From Desulfovirgula sp. (GTDB lineage Bacteria > Bacillota > Desulfotomaculia > Desulfotomaculales > Desulfocucumaceae), in contig DYET01000033.1 in NCBI GenBank assembly GCA_020725625.1, positions 1-49,742 of the forward strand: 49,742 nt of DNA. The letters run 5' to 3'. Shown here in pieces: positions 16,034-25,197 of this stretch. The position numbers and the translations under genes were made by a program. The stretch's first letter is position 1, and each line of letters begins with the position of its first letter. Under the pieces are notes generated by a model. It saw only the letters and a program-made list of their open reading frames with translations, searched no databases and was not told where the DNA came from.

Positions 16034-17152
16034 ATGGTAAACCGGGACAGGATGGTAGCCGAATTCCTGGAGATGGTCAGGGTGGACAGCGTAAGCGGCA
16101 AAGAGAGGGATTTGGCCGACCTGCTCAAGGCCAGGCTGGAAAACCTGGGCCTGGAAGTGTTCGAAGACGACGCCGGGAAAAAAATCAACAGCAGTGCCGG
16201 CAACATCATCGCCAGGCTGCCTGGAACCGCTGCCGGACGGCCGGTCATGGTCTGCGCCCACATGGACACCGTGGAGCCGGGAAGAGGCGTGAGGCCGGTG
16301 GTTAAAGGAGGCATCATCAGGTCCTCCGGCGACACCGTGCTCGGGGGGGACGACAAGGCCGGCATCGCCGCCGCGCTTGAAGCCGTCAGGGTAATCAAAG
16401 AAACCGGGATCCGGCACCCGGGGCTGGAGTTGGTATTCACCGTCTTCGAGGAGGGCGGCCTGCTGGGGGCGAAGAACCTAGACCCGGGGCTGATCAGATC
16501 CGGTTTTGGGTACGTGCTGGACAGCGATGGCCTGCCGGGATCGATTGTGACCAGGGCGCCCACCCAGGACAGAATAACGGCCACGGTTACAGGGAAGTCG
16601 GCCCACGCGGGTATTTGCCCGGAAAAGGGCATAAATGCCATCGAAGTGGCGGCCAAGGCCATCGCGGCCATGAAAATCGGGCGCATCGACCACGAGACCA
16701 CCGCCAACATCGGTGTAATCAGCGGCGGAAAGGCCACCAACATAGTCCCGGACTCTGTCTTCATCCAGGGTGAAACCAGGAGCCTGGACCGGGCCAAGAA
16801 GGATCGGCAGACCCGCCTGATCGCCGAAAAGCTCCGCGAGGCCGCCGCGGCTGCCGGAGCCTCGGTGGAGGTGAAGGTGGAAAACCTCTACCGGGAGTTC
16901 GGCCTCGGCGATGACCATGAAGTCGTCCTGACGGCGGTAAAGGCCGCCCAAAACCTGGAAATCGTTCCCCAGCTGCAGTCCACAGGCGGGGGAAGCGACG
17001 CCAACATCTTCAACGAAAAGGGAATACCGACGGTAATCCTGGGGATAGCCATGCAGAACGTGCACACCACCGAGGAGTTCATCAGGATAGACGATTTGGT
17101 TATGAGCTGCCGCTACCTGGTGGAAATCATAAAAACTGCCGGGGGGCACTGA
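16034..17152 (+). CDS. M20-family metallopeptidase, PepT-like
   Basis: A 372-residue di-zinc aminopeptidase-type enzyme. Metal and catalytic motifs are in order: CAHMDTVEPG (His and Asp), GGDDKAGIAAALEA (bridging Asp), FTVFEEGGLLGAKNL (catalytic and metal Glu), DSDGLPG, and VHTTEEF near the end. The lid/dimerisation domain lies at about 180-290 (TGKSAHAGICPEKGINAI). The length fits PepT-like peptidases. ATG 16034 is preferred over GTG 16025 because GGAGGTG sits 6-8 bases before it. It has its own transcription unit between two terminators. It probably acts on short peptides in the cytoplasm; the exact substrate is not known. Confidence 0.85.
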   Translation: MVNRDRMVAEFLEMVRVDSVSGKERDLADLLKARLENLGLEVFEDDAGKKINSSAGNIIARLPGTAAGRPVMVCAHMDTVEPGRGVRPVVKGGIIRSSGDTVLGGDDKAGIAAALEAVRVIKETGIRHPGLELVFTVFEEGGLLGAKNLDPGLIRSGFGYVLDSDGLPGSIVTRAPTQDRITATVTGKSAHAGICPEKGINAIEVAAKAIAAMKIGRIDHETTANIGVISGGKATNIVPDSVFIQGETRSLDRAKKDRQTRLIAEKLREAAAAAGASVEVKVENLYREFGLGDDHEVVLTAVKAAQNLEIVPQLQSTGGGSDANIFNEKGIPTVILGIAMQNVHTTEEFIRIDDLVMSCRYLVEIIKTAGGH

Positions 17153-17170
17153 CCGGGAAGACTGTCTTGT

Positions 17171-17195
17171 CCCGGCGGGCCGGGCTCATTTTTCT
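17171..17195 (+). terminator. Intrinsic terminator after the M20 peptidase gene
   Basis: CCCGGC (17171-17176) pairs with GCCGGG (17179-17184) across a very tight turn; a slightly opened loop is likely. CTCATTTTTCTC follows. It lies 20 bases after the stop codon. Confidence 0.6.
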
Positions 17196-17288
17196 CGGCT
17201 CCCGAAAATGATGATCCGGGAATATTCAAGGGCGTAAAGGAGAATATATACATTAGAGGCAAATGCTTCATCCCGCGGGGGTGAGGGG

Positions 17289-18398
17289 TTGATCCGGTTC
17301 AGGCGTGGCGTGGTGGCGACCGTAGGCTCCCGGCGGCCGGGACTTACCGAAGTGACCGTGAAGGTCGGGGGACGGGAAGAAAAGGCCGTGAATTACGACA
17401 GGCTCACCGGCAGGGTGGAGGCGGGGGACGTGGTGCTGCTCAACACCACGGCGGTGGCGAAGGGACTGGGCACCGGGGGTTTTCACTTTGTGGCCGCCGT
17501 CGAGGGGAGGATCGTCCCGGACCCGGGTCCGGAAGGGCACATCATGAAGCTGCGGTACACCCCCTTCCAGATCAAGGTGCTGGCCGTCGAGGAAGAGGAT
17601 CACCCCGGCAGCGCACTTTACCGGTCGACAAGGGATCTGGCCGGGATGCCGGTAGTAGCGGCTTCACTGCACAGCGCGGTCGGGCCGGTGGCGGCGGCGG
17701 TGAAACATCTGGCCGGCCCCGGGACAAGGCTTTTCTACCTCATGACCGACGGGGCGGCGCTGCCAGCTTGGTTCAGCCGGCTGGTGCACGAACTGAGGGA
17801 AAAGAAGCTGATCGACGGCACGGTGACCTGCGGCCACGCCTTCGGGGGCGACTACGAGGCCGTCAACGTGTACAGCGGCCTGCTATGGGCCAGGGCTGCC
17901 GGAGCCGACCTGGCTGTGGCGTCCATGGGGCCGGGCATTGTCGGCAGTTCGTCGGAATTCGGCCACACCGGGCTGGAGCAGGGGGAGATCGTCAATGCGG
18001 TGAACATCCTTGGCGGTCGGGCCATCGCCGTCCCCCGGATAAGTTTCGCAGACGTCAGGGAAAGGCACCGGGGCTTAAGCCACCACACCAGGACCGCCCT
18101 GGGCCGGGTGGCTCTGGCTCCCTGTACCGTTCCGATCCCGGCCTTAAGGGGCAAAAAAAAATCCCTCGTCCACAAGCAGTTGACAGATTCAGGGATTTGC
18201 AAAAAACATCGGGTGGTGGAGGTGAATACCGCCGCCATGCCCGAAATAATGGCCTCGTACGGGCTTATGACAACCACCATGGGAAGGTCCTTTGCCGAAG
18301 ATCCCGAGTTTTTCCACGCCGCCGGGGCCGCCGGCATTTACGCCGCCGGCCTACTGCAGACCGGCGCCGATGAATTCCCGTACAGTGCAGATTCATGA
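17289..18398 (+). CDS. DUF3866 family protein
   Basis: A 369-residue soluble protein that I recognise as DUF3866, a family of unknown function found mainly in Gram-positive bacteria. Visible features are an N-terminal small beta-rich part (to about 80), a central Rossmann-like stretch (LFYLMTDGAALPAWFS near 145-160) and a glycine-rich segment, SMGPGIVGSSSEFGHTGLEQ, near 215-235. Another conserved part is RHRGLSHHTRTALG. TTG 17289 after GGGGTGAGGGG is the likely start. It is not clearly in an operon with either neighbour. No function can be assigned. Confidence 0.75.
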   Translation: MIRFRRGVVATVGSRRPGLTEVTVKVGGREEKAVNYDRLTGRVEAGDVVLLNTTAVAKGLGTGGFHFVAAVEGRIVPDPGPEGHIMKLRYTPFQIKVLAVEEEDHPGSALYRSTRDLAGMPVVAASLHSAVGPVAAAVKHLAGPGTRLFYLMTDGAALPAWFSRLVHELREKKLIDGTVTCGHAFGGDYEAVNVYSGLLWARAAGADLAVASMGPGIVGSSSEFGHTGLEQGEIVNAVNILGGRAIAVPRISFADVRERHRGLSHHTRTALGRVALAPCTVPIPALRGKKKSLVHKQLTDSGICKKHRVVEVNTAAMPEIMASYGLMTTTMGRSFAEDPEFFHAAGAAGIYAAGLLQTGADEFPYSADS

Positions 18399-18439
18399 TC
18401 ATCCCCCGCCTGAAGACCCGCCGGAGGAACCGGGGCGGG

Positions 18440-18464
18440 CCGGGACCTTTCCGTAAAGTCCCGG
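18440..18464 (+). terminator. Hairpin after the DUF3866 gene
   Basis: CCGGGAC (18440-18446) pairs with GTCCCGG (18458-18464) around an 11-base loop. No T-run follows, so termination would be weak; it may be a processing or stabilising hairpin. Confidence 0.4.
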
Positions 18465-18558
18465 ACAAACCAGGGTTCCCGGCCTAATGGTTTATGCTTG
18501 TATGCCAGCGAAATAATTTTTATAACTTAAAAATACGGGATCAGGAAGGTCAAGCACC

Positions 18559-19215
18559 ATGCGGGTTATCCTTACCGCCGATGCCAGCGGGGCGGCCCTG
18601 GCCGGGTCGATGGGCCTGGTAGTCGTGGTGGTGGACGTGATAGATTTTTCCACAAGCATGGAAGCAGCTTTAGACGAAGGGGCGGCGGCCGTTTTCGGGG
18701 CCGCCCCGGATGCGGCCAGACCCCCGGTGGAAGTGAACCCCTACCTGATCGGGGCCACGGCCGGTAAGGAGGCGCTGCGCCTAGGCACCGGGGTGGTGGT
18801 CCTGACCGAGCCCCGGGCTGGCGGTGCCGACGACCGCCGCGCAGGAGCGTCCTGGGCGCTGTCGGGAATCCGGTCCGCCGGGGCGGAGGTTGAGGCGGTA
18901 ATACCCAACCTGGGGGCCGAAATTCCCAGGTTGGCCGACATGAAAGGAAAGGTCCTAGTCGGGGCCACGGGCTCCGGGGGAGTGGCCTTCGATGCGGCGG
19001 TTTGCGCCGGGTCCCCGGCGGCGCTTACCGGAACCGTGGCCAGAACCCTGAAGAAAAGCGGCTTTGCGGCGGCCCGGGAGGCGGCCGGGAGGGCGGCGGC
19101 CCGGGCCCGCCTGCTGGGCACAGGAATCGCGGTGGTGGCCGCCAGCGGGAATTCCCTAGAGGATGTCCTGGCAGCCGAATACATTTACAAGGAAATACTG
19201 TGCCAAGTCCGTTAG
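18559..19215 (+). CDS. Conserved hypothetical protein, weakly ComB (phosphosulfolactate phosphatase)-like
   Basis: A 218-residue, Ala/Gly/Val-rich soluble protein. The segment VVVVDVIDFSTSMEAALDEG (about 22-41) recalls the VVIDVLRASTTIVTAL strand of ComB-type phosphatases, and a later KGKVLVGATGSGGVAFDAAV segment sits where ComB has its TTNGTRA motif. The remaining catalytic positions are not convincingly conserved, so the enzyme activity should not be assumed. ATG 18559 follows AGGAAGG with a short gap. Its neighbours (DUF3866 before, spoIIM after) give no pathway hint. Confidence 0.5.
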   Translation: MRVILTADASGAALAGSMGLVVVVVDVIDFSTSMEAALDEGAAAVFGAAPDAARPPVEVNPYLIGATAGKEALRLGTGVVVLTEPRAGGADDRRAGASWALSGIRSAGAEVEAVIPNLGAEIPRLADMKGKVLVGATGSGGVAFDAAVCAGSPAALTGTVARTLKKSGFAAAREAAGRAAARARLLGTGIAVVAASGNSLEDVLAAEYIYKEILCQVR

Positions 19216-19477
19216 ACCAGCCTCCGGAACCCCGCCGTGCCGGGAGCTTTCGGCCCTTCACCGCCTCATGAAGCTGACCCGGAATCTTTTTCATCCCCCG
19301 TCCCCACATTTCTCAGTGCATGATTCCAGGACCCGTATGCCGGTTCCTCTGTCCGGCCCCGGTCTTTCAAGTCAAAAAATTTTTCCGGGCATATGCCTGC
19401 CCGGCTGCCGTTCAGGGTATATTGGTCCTTCCGGCCTAATAAAAATAGTATGGACAGGTTCCCTTGGGGGAGATGCC

Positions 19478-20134
19478 ATGAACGGTTATCAAAGACGATC
19501 CCCCGGCAGGATCGCCCCGGTATTCTTCAGCAACTGGGCGGTGTTCCTGGTCGTGCTGGCGGTCCTGGCCTCCGGCCTTCTGGTCGGGTCCATGTCAGCC
19601 AGCCGGATGGACCGGTTAAAGTCCGAGGAACTGGGCATTTACGTCAGGGATTTTGTGCAGAAGGTGGAAAGAGTCGATTTTGAGTCTTTCAGGATGGCCA
19701 AAAACGCCATGGTTAACAACGCCATCATGGTGGCTGCCGTATATGTGCTGGGCCTGACTGTAATAGGCATACCGGTCACCCTGGCCGTTCTTTTCGTCAG
19801 GGGCTTTGTAATCGGCTTCGCGGCAGGGTTTTTAACCAGGGACATGTCGCTGCAGGGGGTCCTGCTGACTTTAGCGGCCATTCTTCCGCACAACCTGCTG
19901 TATTTGCCGGCCTTCTGCATCGGATCGTCCTTTTCCCTGATGTTCTCACTGCTTCTCTTGAAAAGGAACTTCAATACCTCCGTCAGGATATGCCCCGGGT
20001 TTTTGAAATACACTGCCGTCATGGCCGGCGTGCTCCTGGTTGCGCTGGCTGCAGGCCTGGTGGAGGGATACGTAACCCCGGCATTCACCAAGCTGGCGGC
20101 CGGCCTGATATCGTCGGGGCAGGGCTTCAAGTAA
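19478..20134 (+). CDS. spoIIM: Stage II sporulation protein M
   Basis: A 218-residue membrane protein with about five hydrophobic helices: one near the N-terminus (NWAVFLVVLAVLASGLLVGS), and four more after about residue 75. The N-loop-TM arrangement and the PHNLLYLPAFCIGSSFSL segment match SpoIIM. In Bacillus it works with SpoIID and SpoIIP in the mother cell to remodel septal peptidoglycan and drive engulfment. The open frame extends upstream to 19163, but ATG 19478 after GGGGGAG is the natural start and gives the normal family length. It is followed by the yqzK-like gene and xerD, the same side-by-side order as in Bacillus. Confidence 0.88.
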   Translation: MNGYQRRSPGRIAPVFFSNWAVFLVVLAVLASGLLVGSMSASRMDRLKSEELGIYVRDFVQKVERVDFESFRMAKNAMVNNAIMVAAVYVLGLTVIGIPVTLAVLFVRGFVIGFAAGFLTRDMSLQGVLLTLAAILPHNLLYLPAFCIGSSFSLMFSLLLLKRNFNTSVRICPGFLKYTAVMAGVLLVALAAGLVEGYVTPAFTKLAAGLISSGQGFK

Positions 20135-20139
20135 CGGGG

Positions 20140-20418
20140 GTGAAGAGGTTGCTGTTCCTCCTCCTGGAAGTCAAAAAAAAGATCATGTCAACCATCAAGG
20201 CCCTTCTGGCCCTGGCCATTATGGTCATCCTGGCCATGCAGCTATTGGGGGTAATCGAGGAGGCCGCCGGCTACTACCACAGATGGCTGAACAGGAACAC
20301 CCCGCACGGAAACCCGCTCAAGGTCTTCGAGGAAATCGACGACCCGCTGCTGCACGGTGACGACCGTATTTTACAAAAAATCAGAAAGCACTATAAACCC
20401 GCCACCAGCCCGGATTGA
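20140..20418 (+). CDS. Small single-pass membrane protein, YqzK (DUF4227)-like
   Basis: Up to 92 residues with one membrane helix (KALLALAIMVILAMQLLGVI, about 20-40) and a basic/acidic cytoplasmic-looking tail including YYHRWLNRNTPHGNPLKVFE. In Bacillus subtilis, yqzK occupies exactly this slot, just after spoIIM, and its product is a small one-helix protein with a similar YHRYxxPxGxAVKVF segment as I remember it. Assignment rests on position plus that short match. The start is unclear: GTG 20140, TTG 20149 (better spaced behind GGGGTGA) and ATG 20185 are all in frame. Its role is unknown. Confidence 0.5.
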   Translation: MKRLLFLLLEVKKKIMSTIKALLALAIMVILAMQLLGVIEEAAGYYHRWLNRNTPHGNPLKVFEEIDDPLLHGDDRILQKIRKHYKPATSPD

Positions 20419-20532
20419 GCCCGGGCTGTCGCATATCCGAATCAATTTAAAAAAGGGAAATGTGTTTTTGCGCTGAAAATAATACATAGCGGAAAACCGG
20501 GCCGCTGCATTTTTAGGCAAGGAGGTAATGTG

Positions 20533-21645
20533 ATGCCGTCTAAGGTATATTTTACGGACATGAGGGCAACCCAGAAAATGAACCTTCTGAACAAGGTGGG
20601 CAGGCTGTTTGACGAGGCCGGCCTGGCCGGAATTGTTGAGCCCAACGATTTGGTGGCGATTAAGGTGCACTTCGGGGAAAAAGGCAACACCGGGTACATT
20701 AGGCCCCAGTTTATCAGGAAAATCGTGGACGAAGTAAAAAAAATAGGCGGCAAGCCCTTCCTCACCGACGCCAACACGCTTTACGTGGGCAGCAGGTCAA
20801 ACGCCGTGGATCATCTTCAAACCGCCATCGAGAACGGGTTTGCCTATGCGGTGGTCAACGCCCCCCTGGTCATCGCCGACGGCCTGAACGGCAAGGACTA
20901 TATCAAGGTGCCGGTCAACCTCAAGCACTGCCGGGAGGTCAAGATAGGCAGCGCGGTGGTCCTGGCTGACGCCCTGATCGCGATTACCCATTTCAAAGGG
21001 CACGAGGCCACCGGATTCGGCGGGGTCATCAAGAATCTCGGCATGGGTTGCGGATCCAGGGCCGGAAAGCAGGTCATGCACTCGGACATGCTGCCCCAGG
21101 TCAAGGAAAAAAAGTGCAAGGCCTGCGGAAGGTGCCGGGAATGGTGCCCCACTGGCGCCATCGCGGTGGCAGCCGATCTTAAAATAGCGGTGGTGGACGA
21201 AACAACCTGCGTCGGCTGCGGGGAGTGCACAGTCACCTGCCCGCACGGGGCCATCGGGATCAACTGGCGCAACAACCAAAAGGACGGTCTGCAGGAAAAG
21301 ATGGTGGAATACACCGCCGGTGTACTGAAGAACAAGAAAGGAAAGGCCGGCTTCATCACCTTCCTCAACAACATTAGCCCGGACTGTGACTGCTGGACCT
21401 TCTCGGACGCCCCGGTGGTCAGAGACATAGGCATCCTGGCTTCCCTGGACCCGGTGGCCATAGATCAGGCCTCCGCCGATCTGGTCAACCAGGAGCAGGT
21501 ACTCCCGGGATCGCGGCTGGAGGGCCGCGAGGACGCAAGGGACAAATTCACCGCCCTTTTTCCCGACATAGACTGGACGAGGCAGCTTTCCTACGCTGAG
21601 GAAATAGGCCTGGGCAGCAGGCAGTATGAAATCATCAAGATCTAG
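20533..21645 (+). CDS. DUF362 domain protein with 2[4Fe-4S] ferredoxin insert
   Basis: A 370-residue protein. DUF362 halves (about 1-185 and 260-370) flank a two-cluster ferredoxin domain at about 193-240: CKACGRCREWCP and CVGCGECTVTCP, both complete. The N-terminus KVYFTDMRA, the AIKVHFGEKGNTGYIRP block, and the IAITHFKGHEATGFGGVIKN block are typical of the family. DUF362 proteins are common in anaerobes and have no settled function; an electron-transfer or cluster-handling role is reasonable. ATG 20533 is used because AAGGAGGT is optimally placed; the adjacent GTG 20530 overlaps a short TGA-closed frame. Here it replaces fur between yqzK and xerD. Confidence 0.8.
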   Translation: MPSKVYFTDMRATQKMNLLNKVGRLFDEAGLAGIVEPNDLVAIKVHFGEKGNTGYIRPQFIRKIVDEVKKIGGKPFLTDANTLYVGSRSNAVDHLQTAIENGFAYAVVNAPLVIADGLNGKDYIKVPVNLKHCREVKIGSAVVLADALIAITHFKGHEATGFGGVIKNLGMGCGSRAGKQVMHSDMLPQVKEKKCKACGRCREWCPTGAIAVAADLKIAVVDETTCVGCGECTVTCPHGAIGINWRNNQKDGLQEKMVEYTAGVLKNKKGKAGFITFLNNISPDCDCWTFSDAPVVRDIGILASLDPVAIDQASADLVNQEQVLPGSRLEGREDARDKFTALFPDIDWTRQLSYAEEIGLGSRQYEIIKI

Positions 21646-21700
21646 GCGTTTTGATCTGTCTTCCCAATTTATTAACCATTTCCTATCGGGGTGAACGGCG

Positions 21701-22588
21701 GTGGAGAGGGCGATCAGAGATTTTTTAAACTTCCTGGCCGTGGAAAGGGGGCTGTCCAGGAACACCCTGCTGTCATACCGGTCGGATCTGATCTTCTTTA
21801 AAAAATTTTGCGCCCTGAAGGGATTCGATCCCCTGGGGCCGGGTGCGCGGGGCGCCGTCTCGGCCTATCTGCTACAGCTGAAAAACGACGGCCGTTCCGC
21901 TTCCACCATTTCCAGGCGGCTGGCCGCCCTGAAATCGCTTTACAAGTTTTTGATCAACGAGGGTCGGCTTGAGTCCGACCCGACCGAAAACCTCGAATCC
22001 CCCAAAAAAATCCTGAAACTTCCCCGGGTGCTGACCACCGGGGAGGTGGACAGGCTTCTGGCCCAGCCCCGCGCCGGCACTACCTCAGGGCTCAGGGACA
22101 AGGCCATGCTGGAACTGCTTTACGCCACCGGGATAAGGGTTTCCGAACTGGTCTCCCTGGACAGGGGAAGCATCAACCTGGAGGAGGGATATATAAGGTG
22201 CCTTGGCAAGGGCGCCAAGGAAAGGATTGTCCCCATCGGGCAGGTGGCCGCGTATTATACCGAGGCGTACATGCAGGGGGCGAGGGCCAAACTGCTGGGC
22301 GGAAAGAACAGCCAGGCCCTCTTTTTAAACCGGTACGGGAACAGGATGACCCGGCAGGGGTTCTGGAAGATAATTAAAAAATACACCGCCAGGGCAAATA
22401 TAAAGAAGGACATCACCCCGCACACCCTAAGGCATTCCTTCGCCACCCACCTCCTGGAAAACGGTGCCGACCTCCGGTCGGTACAGGAACTGCTGGGCCA
22501 TGCCGACATATCCACCACCCAGATATACACCCATTTAACCGGGAGCAGGCTGAAGGAGGTATACCGGAAATCCCACCCCAGGGCCTGA
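21701..22588 (+). CDS. xerD: Tyrosine recombinase XerD
   Basis: A 295-residue site-specific recombinase, of normal length for XerC/XerD. The N-terminal core-binding domain begins FLNFLAVERGLSRNTLLSYR. The C-terminal domain has the full catalytic set Arg146, His241, Arg244, His267 and Tyr276, within TGIRVSELVSL, HTLRHSFATHLLENG and LGHADISTTQIYTH. It resolves chromosome dimers at dif during division. GTG 21701 lies 7 bases after GGGGTGA. Synteny with spoIIM and deoB supports XerD over XerC or an integrase. Confidence 0.92.
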   Translation: MERAIRDFLNFLAVERGLSRNTLLSYRSDLIFFKKFCALKGFDPLGPGARGAVSAYLLQLKNDGRSASTISRRLAALKSLYKFLINEGRLESDPTENLESPKKILKLPRVLTTGEVDRLLAQPRAGTTSGLRDKAMLELLYATGIRVSELVSLDRGSINLEEGYIRCLGKGAKERIVPIGQVAAYYTEAYMQGARAKLLGGKNSQALFLNRYGNRMTRQGFWKIIKKYTARANIKKDITPHTLRHSFATHLLENGADLRSVQELLGHADISTTQIYTHLTGSRLKEVYRKSHPRA

Positions 22589-22687
22589 CCCGGTCCCCCG
22601 TCGTCAGCCGGTGCCCGGGGCGGGATTTTTCGGTAGTGCGCCGTTTCCCCCGGGCTTACTTCAAAGTAATCGGAAAGGAAAAATGCA

Positions 22688-23866
22688 GTGATTGACAAAG
22701 TCGTTCTGGTAATCATCGACAGCCTTGGCATCGGCGAACTCCCCGACGCCTGGAAGTACGGCGACGTGGGAAGCAACACCCTGGCCAACCTTGCCCGGGC
22801 GGTCAAGGGCCTCAGCCTGCCCCACCTGGAGGCCCTGGGTCTCGGCAGGCTGGGCAGTTTCCAGGGGGTCCGCCCGGTGGACGATCCGGCGGGTTCCTAC
22901 GGAAGGATGTCCCCAAAGTCCCCGGGAAAGGATACCACCACAGGTCACTGGGAACTGGCCGGGATCATCCTGGAAAGGCCGTTCCCGGTCTACCCCGGCG
23001 GCTTCCCCCCGGAAATCATCACCTCCTTTGAGGAAAGAACCGGCCGGAAAATACTCGGCAACAAGGCCGCATCAGGCACCGAAATCATCAGGGAACTGGG
23101 AGAGGAACACATCAGGACCGGCAGGCCGATTGTCTACACGTCCGCCGACAGCGTTTTCCAGATCGCCGCCCACGAGGAAGTGATCCCGGTGTCCGATCTC
23201 TACGAAATGTGCAGAACGGCCAGGGAAATACTGACTGGGGAACACGCGGTGGGCAGGGTCATCGCCAGACCCTTCACCGGCCGGCCCGGGGAGTTTAGGC
23301 GGACCGAAAGAAGGCATGATTTCTCCCTGGCCCCGCCCCGTCCCAACATCCTTACCCTGCTGGCGGATGCGGGCCGCACGGTGGCCGCGGTGGGCAAGGT
23401 GAACGATATCTTTGCCGGGGCCGGCATAACCCTGGCCGTCCACACCGGGAACAACATGGAGGGGATCGACCGGACGGTGGAACTGGCCCGGAGCGTCCCG
23501 GACGGCCTTATTTTCACCAATCTTGTGGAGTTCGACATGGTTTACGGGCACCGCAACGACCCCGAGGGGTACGCCGCCGCCCTGGAGGCCTTCGACCGCC
23601 GCCTCCCGGAAATAACCGCCTCCCTGGGAAAAAGGGACATGCTGATAATCACTGCGGACCACGGCTGCGACCCCACCACCGCCAGCACCGATCACAGCCG
23701 GGAATACGTGCCCCTGCTTGTGGCCGGGCCGCCCGTGCGCCAGGGGGTCAACCTGGGGACCAGGGAGACCTTTGCCGACGTGGCCGCCACCCTGGCGGCT
23801 GTGTTCAACCTGGCCGCCCCTGCGGGCAGGAGCTTCGCGGGCCAAATTCTGAATCCCGGGAGGTGA
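22688..23866 (+). CDS. deoB: Phosphopentomutase
   Basis: A 392-residue cofactor-independent mutase of the alkaline phosphatase superfamily. It interconverts ribose-1-phosphate/deoxyribose-1-phosphate and the 5-phosphates in nucleoside salvage. Motifs include [16 protein letters not shown] at the start (metal Asp), [12 protein letters not shown] (phosphorylated threonine), and [21 protein letters not shown] cut around the metal-binding Asp-His-His set. GTG 22688 is the start. Its end overlaps the pdp frame, consistent with one operon supplying and using pentose-1-phosphates. Confidence 0.93.
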   Translation: MIDKVVLVIIDSLGIGELPDAWKYGDVGSNTLANLARAVKGLSLPHLEALGLGRLGSFQGVRPVDDPAGSYGRMSPKSPGKDTTTGHWELAGIILERPFPVYPGGFPPEIITSFEERTGRKILGNKAASGTEIIRELGEEHIRTGRPIVYTSADSVFQIAAHEEVIPVSDLYEMCRTAREILTGEHAVGRVIARPFTGRPGEFRRTERRHDFSLAPPRPNILTLLADAGRTVAAVGKVNDIFAGAGITLAVHTGNNMEGIDRTVELARSVPDGLIFTNLVEFDMVYGHRNDPEGYAAALEAFDRRLPEITASLGKRDMLIITADHGCDPTTASTDHSREYVPLLVAGPPVRQGVNLGTRETFADVAATLAAVFNLAAPAGRSFAGQILNPGR

Positions 23867-23871
23867 AGGCC

Positions 23872-25173
23872 GTGAGGATGTACGACATCATCCTGAAGAA
23901 AAGGGACGGGGGCGTGCTGGACCGATCGGAAATCGAGTTTTGGATCGGGGGCTGCGTGCGCGGAACAATACCGGACTACCAGACCGCGGCGCTGCTGATG
24001 GCCATCTACTTTCGCGGCCTGAGCCGGAGGGAGACTTCCGACCTGACCCTGTCCATGTACAAGTCCGGAGACACCGTGGACCTTTCAGAACTACCGGGCA
24101 TCAAAGTAGACAAGCACAGCACCGGGGGCGTGGGAGACAAAACCACCCTGGTGCTGGCGCCCCTGGTGGCCTCGGCCGGCGTTCCAGTGGCCAAGATGTC
24201 CGGAAGGGGTCTCGGGCATACCGGGGGTACAGTGGACAAGCTGGAGTCGATTCCCGGCTTCCGGGTGGAAATGGACCGTCGGGAATTCATCAGGCAGGTT
24301 GGGAAGATAGGCCTGGCGGTGGTTGCCCAGACCGGCAACCTGGTTCCCGCCGACAAAAAGCTTTACTCCCTGAGGGACGTCACCGCCACCGTAGATCAGG
24401 TTTCCCTCATCGCCGCCAGCATCATGTCCAAGAAGCTGGCCTCCGGTGCCGGCGCCGTTGTCCTGGACGTCAAGGCGGGGAGGGGGGCCTTCATGAAGGA
24501 CGCCGAAGGCGCCGAGGACCTGGCCCGGCTGATGGTGGATATAGGCTCAAGCCTCGGCCTGCGCACGGCGGCGCTGATCACGGCCATGGACCAGCCCCTG
24601 GGGCTGGCCGTGGGCAACGCCCTGGAAGTCCGGGAGGCCATTGAAACCCTGCAGGGAGGCGGCCCCGGGGACCTGCGGGAGCTTTCCCTGGTCATCGGGG
24701 CCGAAATGGTGGTCCTTGCCGGCAGGGCCCGGACCACCAGCGAAGCCCGGGAGATGCTGGAAAAAAACCTCGTGAGCGGAATGGCCCTGGCCAAGTTCCG
24801 GGAGATGATTTCCGCCCAGGGGGGCGACCCGGCGGTGTTGGACAATCCAGGCCTGATCCCCGAAGCAGCCGGCAAAACCGCGATCAAGGCCGAATCCGGA
24901 GGATATCTGTCCCGGTGCGACGCTATGGGCATAGGCCTTGCGGCCATGAACCTGGGTGCCGGAAGGGAAACGAAGGAGTCGGCCATCGACCTGGCGGCCG
25001 GCGTGGTGCTGCACAAAAAGGAGGGCCAGCGGGTGGCTGCAGGGGAAGTCCTGGCCACCCTCCACCACAACCCCGGCGCAAGGCTGGAAATGGCGGTGGA
25101 ACTGGCAAGGCGGTCTTTTGCTGTGCAACAGTCACCCCCGCCGGCAGGTCCGCTGATAATCAGGAAAATATAG
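23872..25173 (+). CDS. pdp: Pyrimidine-nucleoside phosphorylase
   Basis: About 433 residues, the usual length for this dimeric enzyme, which splits uridine or thymidine with phosphate. The phosphate-binding KHSTGGVGDKTTL and the family signature SGRGLGHTGGTVDKLE are complete, and the C-terminal alpha/beta domain (GIGLAAMNLGAGRETKE, then HKKEGQRVAAGEVLATLH) is present. GTG 23872 is favoured over 23863 because GGAGG lies 9 bases before it; ATG 23878 is a third option. It follows deoB directly. In Bacillus the same place is taken by pupG, a purine phosphorylase. Confidence 0.92.
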   Translation: MRMYDIILKKRDGGVLDRSEIEFWIGGCVRGTIPDYQTAALLMAIYFRGLSRRETSDLTLSMYKSGDTVDLSELPGIKVDKHSTGGVGDKTTLVLAPLVASAGVPVAKMSGRGLGHTGGTVDKLESIPGFRVEMDRREFIRQVGKIGLAVVAQTGNLVPADKKLYSLRDVTATVDQVSLIAASIMSKKLASGAGAVVLDVKAGRGAFMKDAEGAEDLARLMVDIGSSLGLRTAALITAMDQPLGLAVGNALEVREAIETLQGGGPGDLRELSLVIGAEMVVLAGRARTTSEAREMLEKNLVSGMALAKFREMISAQGGDPAVLDNPGLIPEAAGKTAIKAESGGYLSRCDAMGIGLAAMNLGAGRETKESAIDLAAGVVLHKKEGQRVAAGEVLATLHHNPGARLEMAVELARRSFAVQQSPPPAGPLIIRKI

Positions 25174-25197
25174 GGTGGCTTGACCGGGCTTTGGAGC

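Noticed and set aside
15271-16797. 508-codon minus-strand open frame opposite korC and the M20 peptidase
   Set aside because: It runs antisense to two well-identified genes and shows no motif or ribosome site. GC-rich codon use on the real strand creates such open shadows.
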